Assembly: GCF_043555985.1 (NCBI RefSeq)
Contig: NZ_JBIGIC010000012.1
Span: 186,001 to 250,000, forward strand
Direction of reading: 5' to 3'
DNA from: Pelomonas candidula
GTDB taxonomy: Bacteria; Pseudomonadota; Gammaproteobacteria; Burkholderiales; Burkholderiaceae_C
DNA: 64,000 nt
Position 1 is the first letter of the stretch; the number at the start of each line of letters is the position of its first letter. Shown one piece after another: positions 8,728 to 16,875 of this stretch. The translations under genes were made by a program, and so were the position numbers. Below the pieces are notes generated by a model. The model was not told the DNA's origin, ran no database searches, and saw only the letters and a program-made list of their open reading frames with translations.

Positions 8728-9648
8728 ATGACCCTGCGCCCCATACGCCTGCCGTCGCTGGACGCGCTGCTCGCCTTCGATGCCGTGGCGCGCGCCGGCA
8801 GCTTCGAGGCTGCCGCGGCCGAACTGGCTTTGACGGCCAGTGCCGTCGCCAAGCGCGTGGCCGGGCTGGAGGAGCGGCTGGACCAGCCGCTGTTCGTGCG
8901 CCAGCCGCCCCGCGGCCTGAGCCTCACGCCCGCCGGCCACGAGTACCTGCCGCAGGTGCGCCAGGCGCTGGCGCTGCTGCAGGCCATGCCGCTGCACCAG
9001 CGTGCCGGCCCGCGGCGCGAGCGGCTGCGCGTCAGCTCCACGCCGACGTTCGCGCGCCAGCTCATCGTGCCTGCGCTGCCCGGCTTCACGGCCGCCCATC
9101 CTCACATCGAGCTGGAGCTGACGCTGTCAGTGCCGCTGCTGGCCGAGGGCGACGCGGGCGCGGACGTCGAGATCCGCCATGGCGCCGTGCCAGACGACAT
9201 CGCCGCCGACCAGGTGCTGCTGCACGACCGGCTCACGCCACTGGCCTCGCCGGCGCTGCTGGCCCGCCACGCCCCGCTGCAAACGCCCGCCGACCTGCTG
9301 GCGCTGCCGCTGCTGCGCACGCCGCTGCAGCCTTGGGCGCCGTGGCTGGCCGCCGCGGGACTGGCCGACACACCCGAGCCGGACGACGGCCCCCGCCTCG
9401 TCGACCTGGGCCTGGTGCTGGCCGCCGCGCTGGCCAGCCAGGGCGTGGCGCTCGCGCGGCTGAGCCTGGCCCGCCACGAGCTGGCCGAGGGCGCCCTGGT
9501 GCAGCCGTTCGCGCTGACGGTGCCGGCCGAGCGGCACTACGGCCTCGTCATGCACCGGCCCAGCCCGGCGGCCGAGGCGTTCGCGAACTGGCTGCGCAAC
9601 CACTGCCAGGGGCTCGACGGCGCGGAAAACTCTTCCGGCGCCCGCTGA
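8728..9648 (+). CDS. LysR-family transcriptional regulator (GcvA-like)
   Basis: Regulator of 306 residues. The winged helix-turn-helix lies at about residues 10-70 (LLAFDAVARAGSFEAAAAEL, then the recognition helix ALTASAVAKRVAGLEERL, then LFVRQPPRGLSLTPAGHEYL). The effector-binding domain follows. The layout, with a PSLDALLAFDAVARAGSF start, is that of the GcvA/AmpR-like subgroup. It sits 69 bases upstream of and in the same direction as the lactate-dehydrogenase-like gene; control of that gene is possible but unproven. A TACGAT -10-like hexamer lies just before the start codon. Confidence 0.9.
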   Translation: MTLRPIRLPSLDALLAFDAVARAGSFEAAAAELALTASAVAKRVAGLEERLDQPLFVRQPPRGLSLTPAGHEYLPQVRQALALLQAMPLHQRAGPRRERLRVSSTPTFARQLIVPALPGFTAAHPHIELELTLSVPLLAEGDAGADVEIRHGAVPDDIAADQVLLHDRLTPLASPALLARHAPLQTPADLLALPLLRTPLQPWAPWLAAAGLADTPEPDDGPRLVDLGLVLAAALASQGVALARLSLARHELAEGALVQPFALTVPAERHYGLVMHRPSPAAEAFANWLRNHCQGLDGAENSSGAR

Positions 9649-9717
9649 GGTTTTTTCCGACACGGCCGGGGCGAGGCGGCCTAGCATGCCGGTCTTTCCC
9701 AGCCCCGCGATCCCGCC

Positions 9718-10872
9718 ATGCCCGTCATCACCCGCATCGAAGACCTGCGCCAGCTCGCCGAGAAACGCGTGCCGCGCATGTTCTACGACTACGCCGACTC
9801 CGGCTCCTGGACCGAAGGCACCTACCGCGCCAACGAAAGCGACTTCCAGGCCATCAAGCTGCGCCAGCGCGTGGCCGTCAACATGGAAGGCCGCAGCACG
9901 GCCGTGAAGATGATCGGCCAGGACGCCAAGATGCCTGTGGCCATCGCGCCGGTGGGCCTGACCGGCATGCAGCACGCCGACGGCGAGATCCATGCCGCGC
10001 GTGCCGCCGAGAAGTTCGGCATTCCGTTCACACTGTCGACGATGAGCATCTGCTCCATCGAGGACATCGCCGAGAACACCTCGGCGCCGTTCTGGTTCCA
10101 GCTCTACATGATGCGCGACCGCGACGCGATGGCCCGCATGATCGAGCGCGCCCGCGCCGCCAAGTGCTCGGCGCTGGTGCTGACGCTGGACCTGCAGGTC
10201 ATCGGCCAGCGCCACAAGGACCTGAAGAACGGCCTCACCGCCCCGCCGCGGCCCACGCTGGCCAACATCATCAACCTCGCCACCAAGCCGCGCTGGTGCC
10301 TGGGCATGGCTGGCACGAAACGCCACACCTTCCGCAACCTCGTGGGCCATGTGAAGGGCGTCAGCGACATGCGTTCGCTGTCGGCCTGGACCAACGAGCA
10401 GTTCGATCCGCGCCTGTCCTGGGCCGACGTCGCCTGGGTCAAGGAAAAGTGGGGCGGCAAGCTGATCCTGAAGGGCATCATGGAAGTCGAGGACGCCAAG
10501 CTGGCCGTGCAGGCCGGCGCGGATGCCATCGTCGTCAGCAACCATGGCGGCCGCCAGCTGGACGGCGCACCGAGCAGCATCCACGCGCTGCCCGCCATCG
10601 TGGCCGAGGTGGGCTCGCAGATCGAGGTCTGGATGGACGGCGGTATCCGCTCCGGCCAGGATGTGCTGAAGGCCTGGGCGCTGGGTGCCCGCGGCACGAT
10701 GATCGGCCGGGCGATGGTCTACGGCCTGGGCGCGATGGGCGAGGAAGGTGTCGCCAAGGCGCTGGCCATCCTGCACAAGGAGCTGGACGTGACGATGGCC
10801 TTCTGCGGCCACACGCAGCTGACGAACGTGACACGCGACATCCTCAGGGCCGGGACCTACCCGACTGCCTGA
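9718..10872 (+). CDS. lldD: FMN-dependent alpha-hydroxy-acid dehydrogenase (LldD-like)
   Basis: Enzyme of 384 residues of the FMN-dependent alpha-hydroxy-acid oxidase/dehydrogenase family, including L-lactate dehydrogenase. It has the N-terminal FYDYADSGSWTEGTYRANE, the FMN-binding PVAIAPVGLTGM, and the active-site SNHGGRQLDGAPSS whose His is the catalytic base, followed by the phosphate-binding MDGGIRSGQDVLKAWALGA. The reaction would be oxidation of L-lactate or a similar 2-hydroxy acid to the 2-oxo acid, feeding the respiratory chain. The exact substrate is not determined by these motifs. No lactate permease is nearby. Confidence 0.9.
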   Translation: MPVITRIEDLRQLAEKRVPRMFYDYADSGSWTEGTYRANESDFQAIKLRQRVAVNMEGRSTAVKMIGQDAKMPVAIAPVGLTGMQHADGEIHAARAAEKFGIPFTLSTMSICSIEDIAENTSAPFWFQLYMMRDRDAMARMIERARAAKCSALVLTLDLQVIGQRHKDLKNGLTAPPRPTLANIINLATKPRWCLGMAGTKRHTFRNLVGHVKGVSDMRSLSAWTNEQFDPRLSWADVAWVKEKWGGKLILKGIMEVEDAKLAVQAGADAIVVSNHGGRQLDGAPSSIHALPAIVAEVGSQIEVWMDGGIRSGQDVLKAWALGARGTMIGRAMVYGLGAMGEEGVAKALAILHKELDVTMAFCGHTQLTNVTRDILRAGTYPTA

Positions 10873-10882
10873 GCGGCCCGAG

Positions 10883-11269
10883 TCACCAGGGCGTGCCGGC
10901 CGGCGTGCCCTGGTGGTAGAGCAACTGCCAGGCGTCGCTCGTCTTCACCCACACCGACGAACGCAGCGTGTGCCGCGTGAGCGTGCCGTCGGGCTGGCGC
11001 TGGGCCGAGCGGTAGGTCAGCAGGGCCGCCGCGGGGCCCAGTGAACGCACGGCAAAGGCGTCGGACACGACATCGACCAACGCGCCGTTCCCCTCGCCCT
11101 GTTCCGCCAGGAAGCTCAGCACCGTCGGCCGGTCGTACGGAAAGCCGGATCGACCGACCTCATGAAAGCCGGCATGCAGCAGCGCCTGCAGCCGAGCCTC
11201 TTCGAGAGGCACGCCGGGATGGTGCAGCGTCACCTCGAGGCGCTGCAATTCGAACAAGAGCTCATCCAT
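10883..11269 (-). CDS. DUF4440/SnoaL-like small protein
   Basis: Protein of 128 residues with an NTF2-like (DUF4440) fold: MDELLFELQRLEVTLHHPGV at the start, FHEVGRSGFPYDRPTV in the middle and RHTLRSSVWVKTSDAWQLLY near the end. Members of this fold bind small ligands or act as enzymes; no function can be assigned. Its start overlaps the last 8 bases of the acetyltransferase gene upstream, so the two form a translationally coupled pair. A near-perfect inverted repeat covers its last codons and stop (10884-10915). Confidence 0.8.
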   Translation of the reverse strand: MDELLFELQRLEVTLHHPGVPLEEARLQALLHAGFHEVGRSGFPYDRPTVLSFLAEQGEGNGALVDVVSDAFAVRSLGPAAALLTYRSAQRQPDGTLTRHTLRSSVWVKTSDAWQLLYHQGTPAGTPW

Positions 11270-11813
11270 GCGTCGCATTGTCCGGGCGGCCTTCGCCGGC
11301 GCGCCGCTCGAAATGCAAGCGGTCGTACCAGACACCGCCCAGCAGGAAGCTCTGCGTCGAGCGGCCGAACTCGCGGAAGCCGTTGCGCAGCAGCACCTTG
11401 ATCGAACCCTCGTTGCCGACGCGGGCGTTGGCCTCCAGCCGCACCAGGCCCAGCTCGCCGAAGGCCTTCTCCAGCACCAGCCGCACCGCCTCGCTCGCAT
11501 AGCCCTTGCCGCAGGCGGACTCGGCCATGCGGTAGCCGAGGTCGGCCATCTGAAAGTGCGTGCGCCTCACGCCGATCAGGTTCACGCGGCCGACCAGCTC
11601 GCCCGCGTCGGTGCGCACGAGGAACTGGTAGCCCTTGTCCTCCGCGGCCTCGCGCTCGGCCAGCACGATGGCGGCGCGCACGCCGTCGGGTGAGTAGTAG
11701 GCCGCGGGGCGTGAGTTGATGCGCGCCTCGAAGAAGGCGCGGTTGTCGGTCTCGAAGCGCAGCAGTTCGTCGGCGCAGTCGAGGGTGGGCGGGATGAGCT
11801 GGAGGGTGGGCAT
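11262..11813 (-). CDS. GNAT N-acetyltransferase (RimJ/RimL type)
   Basis: Protein of 183 residues of the RimJ/RimL-type GNAT family. The acetyl-CoA signature appears around YRMAESACGKGYASEAVRLV, followed by VRLEANARVGNEGSIKVLLR and NGFREFGRSTQSFLLGGVWY, which are typical for the group. Members acetylate ribosomal protein N-termini, other proteins, or small amines; the target is unknown. I prefer the ATG at 11811-11813 (MPTLQLIPP) over one 14 codons upstream because homology begins there. It is the first gene of a two-gene unit with the DUF4440 gene. Confidence 0.87.
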   Translation of the reverse strand: MPTLQLIPPTLDCADELLRFETDNRAFFEARINSRPAAYYSPDGVRAAIVLAEREAAEDKGYQFLVRTDAGELVGRVNLIGVRRTHFQMADLGYRMAESACGKGYASEAVRLVLEKAFGELGLVRLEANARVGNEGSIKVLLRNGFREFGRSTQSFLLGGVWYDRLHFERRAGEGRPDNATHG

Positions 11814-11869
11814 GGCACCCGCATTGGAGCAGCCCTCGGCAGCATGCCCGATCACCGCAGCAGATCCGC

Positions 11870-12138
11870 TAGGGCCTGTTCACGCTACGGAAGCAGGCCG
11901 CGTTGTGACCAGAAAGCCTGCGAGCAAGGCGCAAACCGCAGCCGGGTTCGATACCCGGCAAGGATTTGCAACGCCGCGCGCAGGTTTTCTGGCCACAACC
12001 CGAAGGGAAGGCCCGCCGCCAGGGGCCACTCAGCGTTGCACCGCTGGCCCGCATATCAATGCGGGCTGCGCGCCGCGCCTTGATTGGCCCCTGGCGGCGG
12101 GCCTTCGCGGCCTACTCCCGTAGCGTGAACAGGCCCTA
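11870..12138. mobile_element. MITE-like element with 21-bp perfect terminal inverted repeats
   Basis: A 269-bp non-coding element. The ends, 11870-11890 and 12118-12138, are perfect 21-bp inverted repeats starting TAGGGCCTGTTCACGCTACG; the similarity extends inward to about 33 bp with two mismatches. Both ends carry a TA dinucleotide, as expected from a TA target duplication of the mariner/IS630 kind. Inside are two more palindromic domains: 11903-11998 (arms TTGTGACCAGAAA and TTTTCTGGCCACAA around a GCCGGGTTCGATACCCGGC hairpin) and 12008-12105 (arms AAGGCCCGCCGCCAGGGGCC and its complement around a GCCCGCATATCAATGCGGGC palindrome). It contains no transposase gene, so it is probably non-autonomous. 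It ends 20 bases before the serine hydrolase start. Confidence 0.75.
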
Positions 12139-12158
12139 TGCTGCGCTCTGGAGGTGCC

Positions 12159-13316
12159 ATGCGACTGACCCGTTTTGCCGGCCTGCTGGCCACGCTGCCG
12201 CTGCTGACAGCCTGGGCCCAGCCGGCCATGCCGTCCGGCGCCGCCATCGACGCCGAAGTCGCGCGGCTGATGAGGGTGACGAAGGCCCAGGGCCTCGCGG
12301 TCGCCGTGGTCGACGAAGGGCGCGTGACCCACGTGGCCGCCTACGGCAAGCGCAACGCGGTGGGCGCCCCGCTACAGACCGACACCGTCATGTACGCCGC
12401 CTCGCTGACCAAGACCGTGTTCGCCTTCACCCTGATGCAACTGGTGGAGGAAGGCCGGCTCGACCTCGACCGGCCGCTCGCCGCCTACCTCGACAGGCCC
12501 TTGCCCGACTACCCGCTGGACGCCAGGTACGGCCCCTGGCGCGACCTGGCCGGCGACGAGCGCTGGCGCACGCTGACCGCGCGCATGCTGCTGACGCACA
12601 GCGGCGGGTTCGCCAACTTCGTCTCGCTGGAACCCGACCGCAAGCTGCGCATTCACTTCGACCCGGGCACGCGCTACGCGTATTCGGGCACGGGCATGAC
12701 CCTGCTGCAGTTCGTGCTGGAGCGCGGGCTGGGGCTGGACGTCGGCGCCGAGATGCAGCGCCGCGTGTTCGAGCCGCTGCGCATGGCGCGCACCGCCATG
12801 ACGTGGCGAGCCGACTTCCGCCCCAACCTGGCCGACGGCTGGACCAGCGACGGCCAGCCGCGGCCGCACGACGAGCGCCGCCGGGTGCGCGTGGCGGGCT
12901 CGATGGACACGACCATCGCCGACATGGCCCGCATGGCCGCCGGCTACGTCAACGGACAGGGCCTGTCCGCGGCGGGTGCGGCCGCGCTGACGTCGCCGCA
13001 GTTGCCCATCACGACGGCCACGCAGTTCCCGACGCTGCAGGCCGAGTTGCCGCCGGAGCAGCGCCGCCCCGACCTCGCTGCCGGGCTGGGTGTCGTCGTC
13101 TTCGACGGGCCGCAGGGGCCGGGCTTCTACAAGGGCGGGCACGACGACGCCACCGGCAACACCTGGGTCTGCGTCAAGGCGCACAAGCGCTGCGTCGTCA
13201 TCCTCGCCAACGACGTGCGCGCCGAAGCGGCCTTCCCGCGCCTCGTCGGGTTCATCCTCGGCGAGACCGGCGCGCCGTGGCGCTGGGAGTACGGCAGCCT
13301 GCGCTTCGCGGACTGA
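12159..13316 (+). CDS. Exported serine hydrolase (beta-lactamase/EstB family)
   Basis: Protein of 385 residues with a signal peptide (FAGLLATLPLLTAWAQ) and a class C beta-lactamase-like fold. The nucleophile motif SxxK is SLTK in VMYAASLTKTVFAF. YSGTG (in YAYSGTGMTLLQF) stands at the Tyr-x-Asn position, and HDDATG near the C-terminus probably replaces the K/H-T-G box. Members include esterases, D-aminopeptidases and penicillin-binding proteins; the substrate is not evident. The ATG at 12159 has a strong GGAGGT site and is preferred to 12138, which lies in the inverted-repeat element. The leader, and perhaps the promoter, come from that element. Confidence 0.87.
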   Translation: MRLTRFAGLLATLPLLTAWAQPAMPSGAAIDAEVARLMRVTKAQGLAVAVVDEGRVTHVAAYGKRNAVGAPLQTDTVMYAASLTKTVFAFTLMQLVEEGRLDLDRPLAAYLDRPLPDYPLDARYGPWRDLAGDERWRTLTARMLLTHSGGFANFVSLEPDRKLRIHFDPGTRYAYSGTGMTLLQFVLERGLGLDVGAEMQRRVFEPLRMARTAMTWRADFRPNLADGWTSDGQPRPHDERRRVRVAGSMDTTIADMARMAAGYVNGQGLSAAGAAALTSPQLPITTATQFPTLQAELPPEQRRPDLAAGLGVVVFDGPQGPGFYKGGHDDATGNTWVCVKAHKRCVVILANDVRAEAAFPRLVGFILGETGAPWRWEYGSLRFAD

Positions 13317-13319
13317 GCG

Positions 13320-14201
13320 TCACAGCGAACGGCGCAGGAAGGCGGCGATGTCCGCGAACAGCTGCGGCTGCAACGCGAGCCGATCGAAGCCGGGCGGGTC
13401 CTGCGAGGGTGGAAAGTCTGGCCGCGTCATGGCCGGCGGAAACGCACTGAGGAAGGAGAAGTGGCCGGCGCCATCGACCATTTCATGCGCGACACGCGCC
13501 GGGTCGGGCACGCCATTCAACACGGTGGCGGCATGCTCGGCCGGCGTGACCGCATCGCGGCTGCCGGTGCGCATCAGGATCGGCTGGGTCACGCCACGCA
13601 ACGCGCCGTCGGCCATGAACCAGAACACGGCCGGCGCCAGCAGCACCAGCGCACCGATGCGGGCGTCGGGCGTCACGTCGACCGGGTGCGGATGGCCATC
13701 AGGCGACTCGTGCGGCCCACACCAAGGCCGCCCGCCGGCTGCGGCCAACGCCGTGTAGCCGCCGATGGACAGGCCCGCGGCCCCCACCGGCCCGCGGTCC
13801 AGGCAGGGCCCCAGCAGCGCATCGCCGCGCGCCGCATCGATGGCCAGCGACACATGCCGAGGCCGGTTGCGCAGGTTGGCCAGCGTGCCGGCGAGGCTGG
13901 CGTCGTGGCGACTGTTCCCCACGTGTTCCGGCAGCGCCACTGCGAAACCGGCCCGCGCCAGGTGCGCCGCCAGATCGCGCAACGTCCACGGCGAGCCGTT
14001 GTTGCCGTGCGAGATGACGACCAGCGGCAGGCCCGCGCCCGCAGGTTCGGCATCCCACGCGGCGCTCACGTCGTAGGGCCCGAACTGCCGCGTGACGGCG
14101 GCGACACGGGCCGGGTACATCAGCACCAGCGGGATGTCGGCGCCCTGCACCGCATCACGAAAGGAAACCAGCCGGCAACCGGCCGTGAGGTCGGCCGTCA
14201 T
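13320..14201 (-). CDS. Alpha/beta hydrolase of the dienelactone hydrolase/PAF-acetylhydrolase type
   Basis: Protein of 293 residues with an alpha/beta hydrolase fold: oxyanion segment LPLVVISHGNNGSPW, nucleophile elbow GLSIGG, acid region around MRTGSRDAVTP, and catalytic His in VDGAGHFSFLSAFPP. There is no obvious signal peptide. Substrate could be an ester or lactone; it cannot be told from the motifs. The gene converges on the serine hydrolase gene with only 3 bases between stops, and its start lies 1 base from the stop of ynfA, so the two are probably an operon. Confidence 0.83.
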   Translation of the reverse strand: MTADLTAGCRLVSFRDAVQGADIPLVLMYPARVAAVTRQFGPYDVSAAWDAEPAGAGLPLVVISHGNNGSPWTLRDLAAHLARAGFAVALPEHVGNSRHDASLAGTLANLRNRPRHVSLAIDAARGDALLGPCLDRGPVGAAGLSIGGYTALAAAGGRPWCGPHESPDGHPHPVDVTPDARIGALVLLAPAVFWFMADGALRGVTQPILMRTGSRDAVTPAEHAATVLNGVPDPARVAHEMVDGAGHFSFLSAFPPAMTRPDFPPSQDPPGFDRLALQPQLFADIAAFLRRSL

Positions 14202-14202
14202 C

Positions 14203-14532
14203 TCAGCCAGCCGTCCGCGGGCCGCACATGATGACGGCCATGCCGGCCAGGCACAGCGCCACGCCGATCCAGTCGGTCGTCGTGGGCCTGACCTGGTCCA
14301 CCACCATCAGCCACACGATGGCCACGCCGATGTAGACGCCGCCGTAGGCCGCATAGACCCGGCCCGCGGCCGTCGGATGCAGCGACAGCAGCCACGCGAA
14401 CAGCGCCAGGCTCGCCGCGCCCGGCAACACCAGCCAGGCCGAGCCGCCCTGCTTGAGCCACAGCCAGGGCAGGTAGCAGCCGACGATCTCCGCCAGTGCG
14501 GTGACGACGAAGAGTGCAAGGGTCTTCAACAT
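14203..14532 (-). CDS. ynfA: YnfA family membrane protein
   Basis: Small membrane protein of 109 residues with four predicted membrane helices. It matches E. coli YnfA closely through EIVGCYLPWLWLKQGGSAWL, SLHPTAAGRVYAAYGGVYIG and DWIGVALCLAGMAVI. YnfA resembles half-size small multidrug-resistance transporters and has been linked to efflux, but its substrate is uncertain. The ATG at 14530-14532 matches the family start; another ATG lies two codons upstream. It directly precedes the hydrolase gene. Confidence 0.92.
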   Translation of the reverse strand: MLKTLALFVVTALAEIVGCYLPWLWLKQGGSAWLVLPGAASLALFAWLLSLHPTAAGRVYAAYGGVYIGVAIVWLMVVDQVRPTTTDWIGVALCLAGMAVIMCGPRTAG

Positions 14533-14722
14533 GTCCATGCGTCATTGTGGGCACGCCGCTGCCCGCATTCATCCTGCGGGAACGCCATCATTTCACGCAT
14601 TGCATTTATCAAATTTATCATTTGCATTTCATTTTTTCTGACTCGACTTCTAGACTGAACAGCATTCCGACCCGTCCGGCTTGAATGCCGTGCTCCGAAC
14701 CATCGTCACCCAGAGGAAGCCC

Positions 14723-16288
14723 ATGCGCCGAGAAACCACCGTCGCCCAGCGACTCATCCTGGGCTTCGGCCTGCTGCTGACACTGCTCTTGCTCATCGCC
14801 GGCTTCGCCTGGCGCGCGCTCGACCGCTCGGACGCCGCCATGAAGAGCGTCTACGAGGACCGCACGGTGCCGATGGGGCAATTGGGCGACATCCGCTACC
14901 TGGCCACGCGTGACCGCGTCATCCTGAACGACGCCGCCCAGGCCGAGGACGCGGCGCGCACGGAGAAGCGCCTCGCCGAGTTCGACGCGAACCGGGCCAC
15001 GGCCAAGGCACGCTGGGTCGATTACATGGCCACCTTCCTGACGCCGGAGGAAGCGCTGCTAGCCAAAAAACAGGTCGGCGACATGCAGGCCTACGTCGAC
15101 GACGGCCTGCGCCCCGCCGCGGAAGCGCTGCGGCGTCATGACTACGCCGCCAGCCGCGAGTTGCTGGGCGGCGCGGTGAGCCGCCTCTCGCCGCCCACTG
15201 AGAAAAGCCTGGAATCCCTGCTGGCGCTGCAGGTGCGCGTGGCCAAGGAAACCTACGAGGACGCCAGCGCGGAGAACCACCGACAGCTGCTGTTCATCCT
15301 GCTGCTGGGCATCGCCAGCGGCGTGATCGCCAGCGTCACGACGACGCTGATCACCCGCCGCATCACCCGCCAGCTGGGGGCCGAACCGCACGAGCTGGCG
15401 GCCGTGGCCAACCGCGTGGCATCGGGCGACCTCACGCTGCAGGCCACCACCCGAGTCGCGCCCGCGGGTAGCGTGATGGCTTCGATGCAGTCGATGCGCC
15501 AGACGCTGAACCAGCTCGTGCACACGGTGCGCCAGGGTGTCGACAGCGTGGCCACCGCCAGCGGCCAGATCGCCCAGGGCAACCACGACCTCAGCGCACG
15601 CACGGAGGAGCAGGCTTCCAGCCTGCAGCAGACGGCTGCGTCGATGGAGCAGCTCAACAGCACCATCCAAAGCACTGCCGGCAATGCGCAGGACGCCCAG
15701 CGCCGGGCGCAGGACGCCGTGCAGGTGGCCCGCCGCACAGGCAGCGCGATGGACAACGTCGTGCAGACCTTCGGCGGCATCCAGCAGGCCAGCCGCCGCA
15801 TCGCCGACATCATCGGCGTCATCGACGGCATCGCCTTCCAGACCAACATCCTGGCGCTGAATGCCGCGGTCGAGGCCGCACGCGCCGGCGAACAGGGCCG
15901 AGGCTTCGCCGTGGTGGCTAGCGAGGTGCGCACGCTGGCGCAGCGCAGCGCCGAGGCGGCCAAGCAGATCAAGCAGCTGATCACCGAGTCCGTCGAGCAG
16001 ATCGACAGCGGCTCGGCCCTCATCGGCGGCGTGGGTGGCACCATCCGCGAGGTGGTGGAGCAGGTGGAAGGCGTCAGCGGCCTCATCGCGCAGATCGCGC
16101 TGGAGGCCTCGGAGCAGAGCGCCGGCGTGTCGCAGATCGACGGGGCCATGCAGCAGCTCGACACCACCACGCAGCAGAACGCCGCGCTCGTGGAGGAAGC
16201 CGCCGCCGCGGCCGCCAGCCTGCGGCACCAGGCCGATCTGCTCTCCAGCGCCGTCGCCGCCTTCAAGGCGGAGCCGGCCATGGCCTGA
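14723..16288 (+). CDS. Methyl-accepting chemotaxis protein (Tsr class)
   Basis: Chemoreceptor of 521 residues: first membrane helix at about 10-32, a periplasmic four-helix-bundle sensor to about 188, second membrane helix at about 190-212 (LLFILLLGIASGVIASVTTT), a HAMP domain, and the signalling coiled coil. The hairpin tip is intact, with DGIAFQTNILALNAAVEAAR and GEQGRGFAVVASEVRTLAQR, where it would contact CheA/CheW. No C-terminal CheR-binding pentapeptide is present. The ATG at 14723 follows an AGAGGAAG ribosome-binding site. The upstream region is unusually AT-rich (about 14588-14640). No other chemotaxis genes are in the window. Confidence 0.93.
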   Translation: MRRETTVAQRLILGFGLLLTLLLLIAGFAWRALDRSDAAMKSVYEDRTVPMGQLGDIRYLATRDRVILNDAAQAEDAARTEKRLAEFDANRATAKARWVDYMATFLTPEEALLAKKQVGDMQAYVDDGLRPAAEALRRHDYAASRELLGGAVSRLSPPTEKSLESLLALQVRVAKETYEDASAENHRQLLFILLLGIASGVIASVTTTLITRRITRQLGAEPHELAAVANRVASGDLTLQATTRVAPAGSVMASMQSMRQTLNQLVHTVRQGVDSVATASGQIAQGNHDLSARTEEQASSLQQTAASMEQLNSTIQSTAGNAQDAQRRAQDAVQVARRTGSAMDNVVQTFGGIQQASRRIADIIGVIDGIAFQTNILALNAAVEAARAGEQGRGFAVVASEVRTLAQRSAEAAKQIKQLITESVEQIDSGSALIGGVGGTIREVVEQVEGVSGLIAQIALEASEQSAGVSQIDGAMQQLDTTTQQNAALVEEAAAAAASLRHQADLLSSAVAAFKAEPAMA

Positions 16289-16297
16289 CGCGCGAGG

Positions 16298-16864
16298 TCA
16301 GTCTTTCAGGCTGCGCACCAGACGCAACGGCAGGCGCTCGCGCTTGGGCATGTCGCCACGCACCTCGCCGCTGCGTGCGTCCACCGCCCAGCCGGCCTGC
16401 ACGACCAGCCGGTTGGCCTGCGTCTCGGTCACGCCGCGCTGCACGTTGCGGTAGGCATAGGGGTTCACGGACTCGCTCTCGATGCGCACGGTGCTGGTCC
16501 AGTACCAGCCCGGGGGCGCGGCCGGCGCCAGCGTGGCGGGCTGCGGTGCGTGCGCCAGCCGGTCGGCGAAATGCTTGAGCTCGGGCACGCGCGGCACGCG
16601 CCAGGCATGCCCATCGGCCTGGCTGCGCGCACGCGCCATCGCCAGTGCCTCGGCATGCGTGAACAGCGCCGGCTGGCCCTGGCAGGCGTGGCCGTCCCAG
16701 CGCATGCCTTCGACGCAGCGCGACCAGGCCTGGCCGCTGGCGGCGTCGATCAACTCCGTGCCATCGGCGCCAGGCACGAAGCCGGGCGCGGCGGGAGGCG
16801 GTTCGGCGCCACGGGCCAACGTGGCGAGAGTCAGCAAGGCAGTGAAGACAGCGGTGCGCATCAC
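16298..16864 (-). CDS. Exported DUF1566 protein
   Basis: Protein of 188 residues with a signal peptide (MMRTAVFTALLTLATLARGA) and a DUF1566/Lcl-like domain: LIDAASGQAWSRCVEGMRWD, then ALAMARARSQADGHAWRVPR, WYWTSTVRIESESVNPYAYR and LPLRLVRSLKD. The W-R-(L/V)-P ... W-S/T-S-T order is typical of these C-type-lectin-like domains, often found on exported or surface proteins. Function is unknown. It lies 11 bases downstream of the L,D-transpeptidase-like lipoprotein gene and is probably in the same operon. Two cysteines could form a disulphide. Confidence 0.8.
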   Translation of the reverse strand: MMRTAVFTALLTLATLARGAEPPPAAPGFVPGADGTELIDAASGQAWSRCVEGMRWDGHACQGQPALFTHAEALAMARARSQADGHAWRVPRVPELKHFADRLAHAPQPATLAPAAPPGWYWTSTVRIESESVNPYAYRNVQRGVTETQANRLVVQAGWAVDARSGEVRGDMPKRERLPLRLVRSLKD

Positions 16865-16875
16865 CGCATCCTGCC

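Noticed and set aside
9127..10812. Long open frame antisense to the LysR and lactate-dehydrogenase-like genes.
   Set aside because: Low-complexity composition and overlap with two well-supported genes show that it is a shadow of codon bias. The same applies to the long antisense frames over dnaX (31942-33885), rpoD (55760-58216), the chemoreceptor and hrpA.
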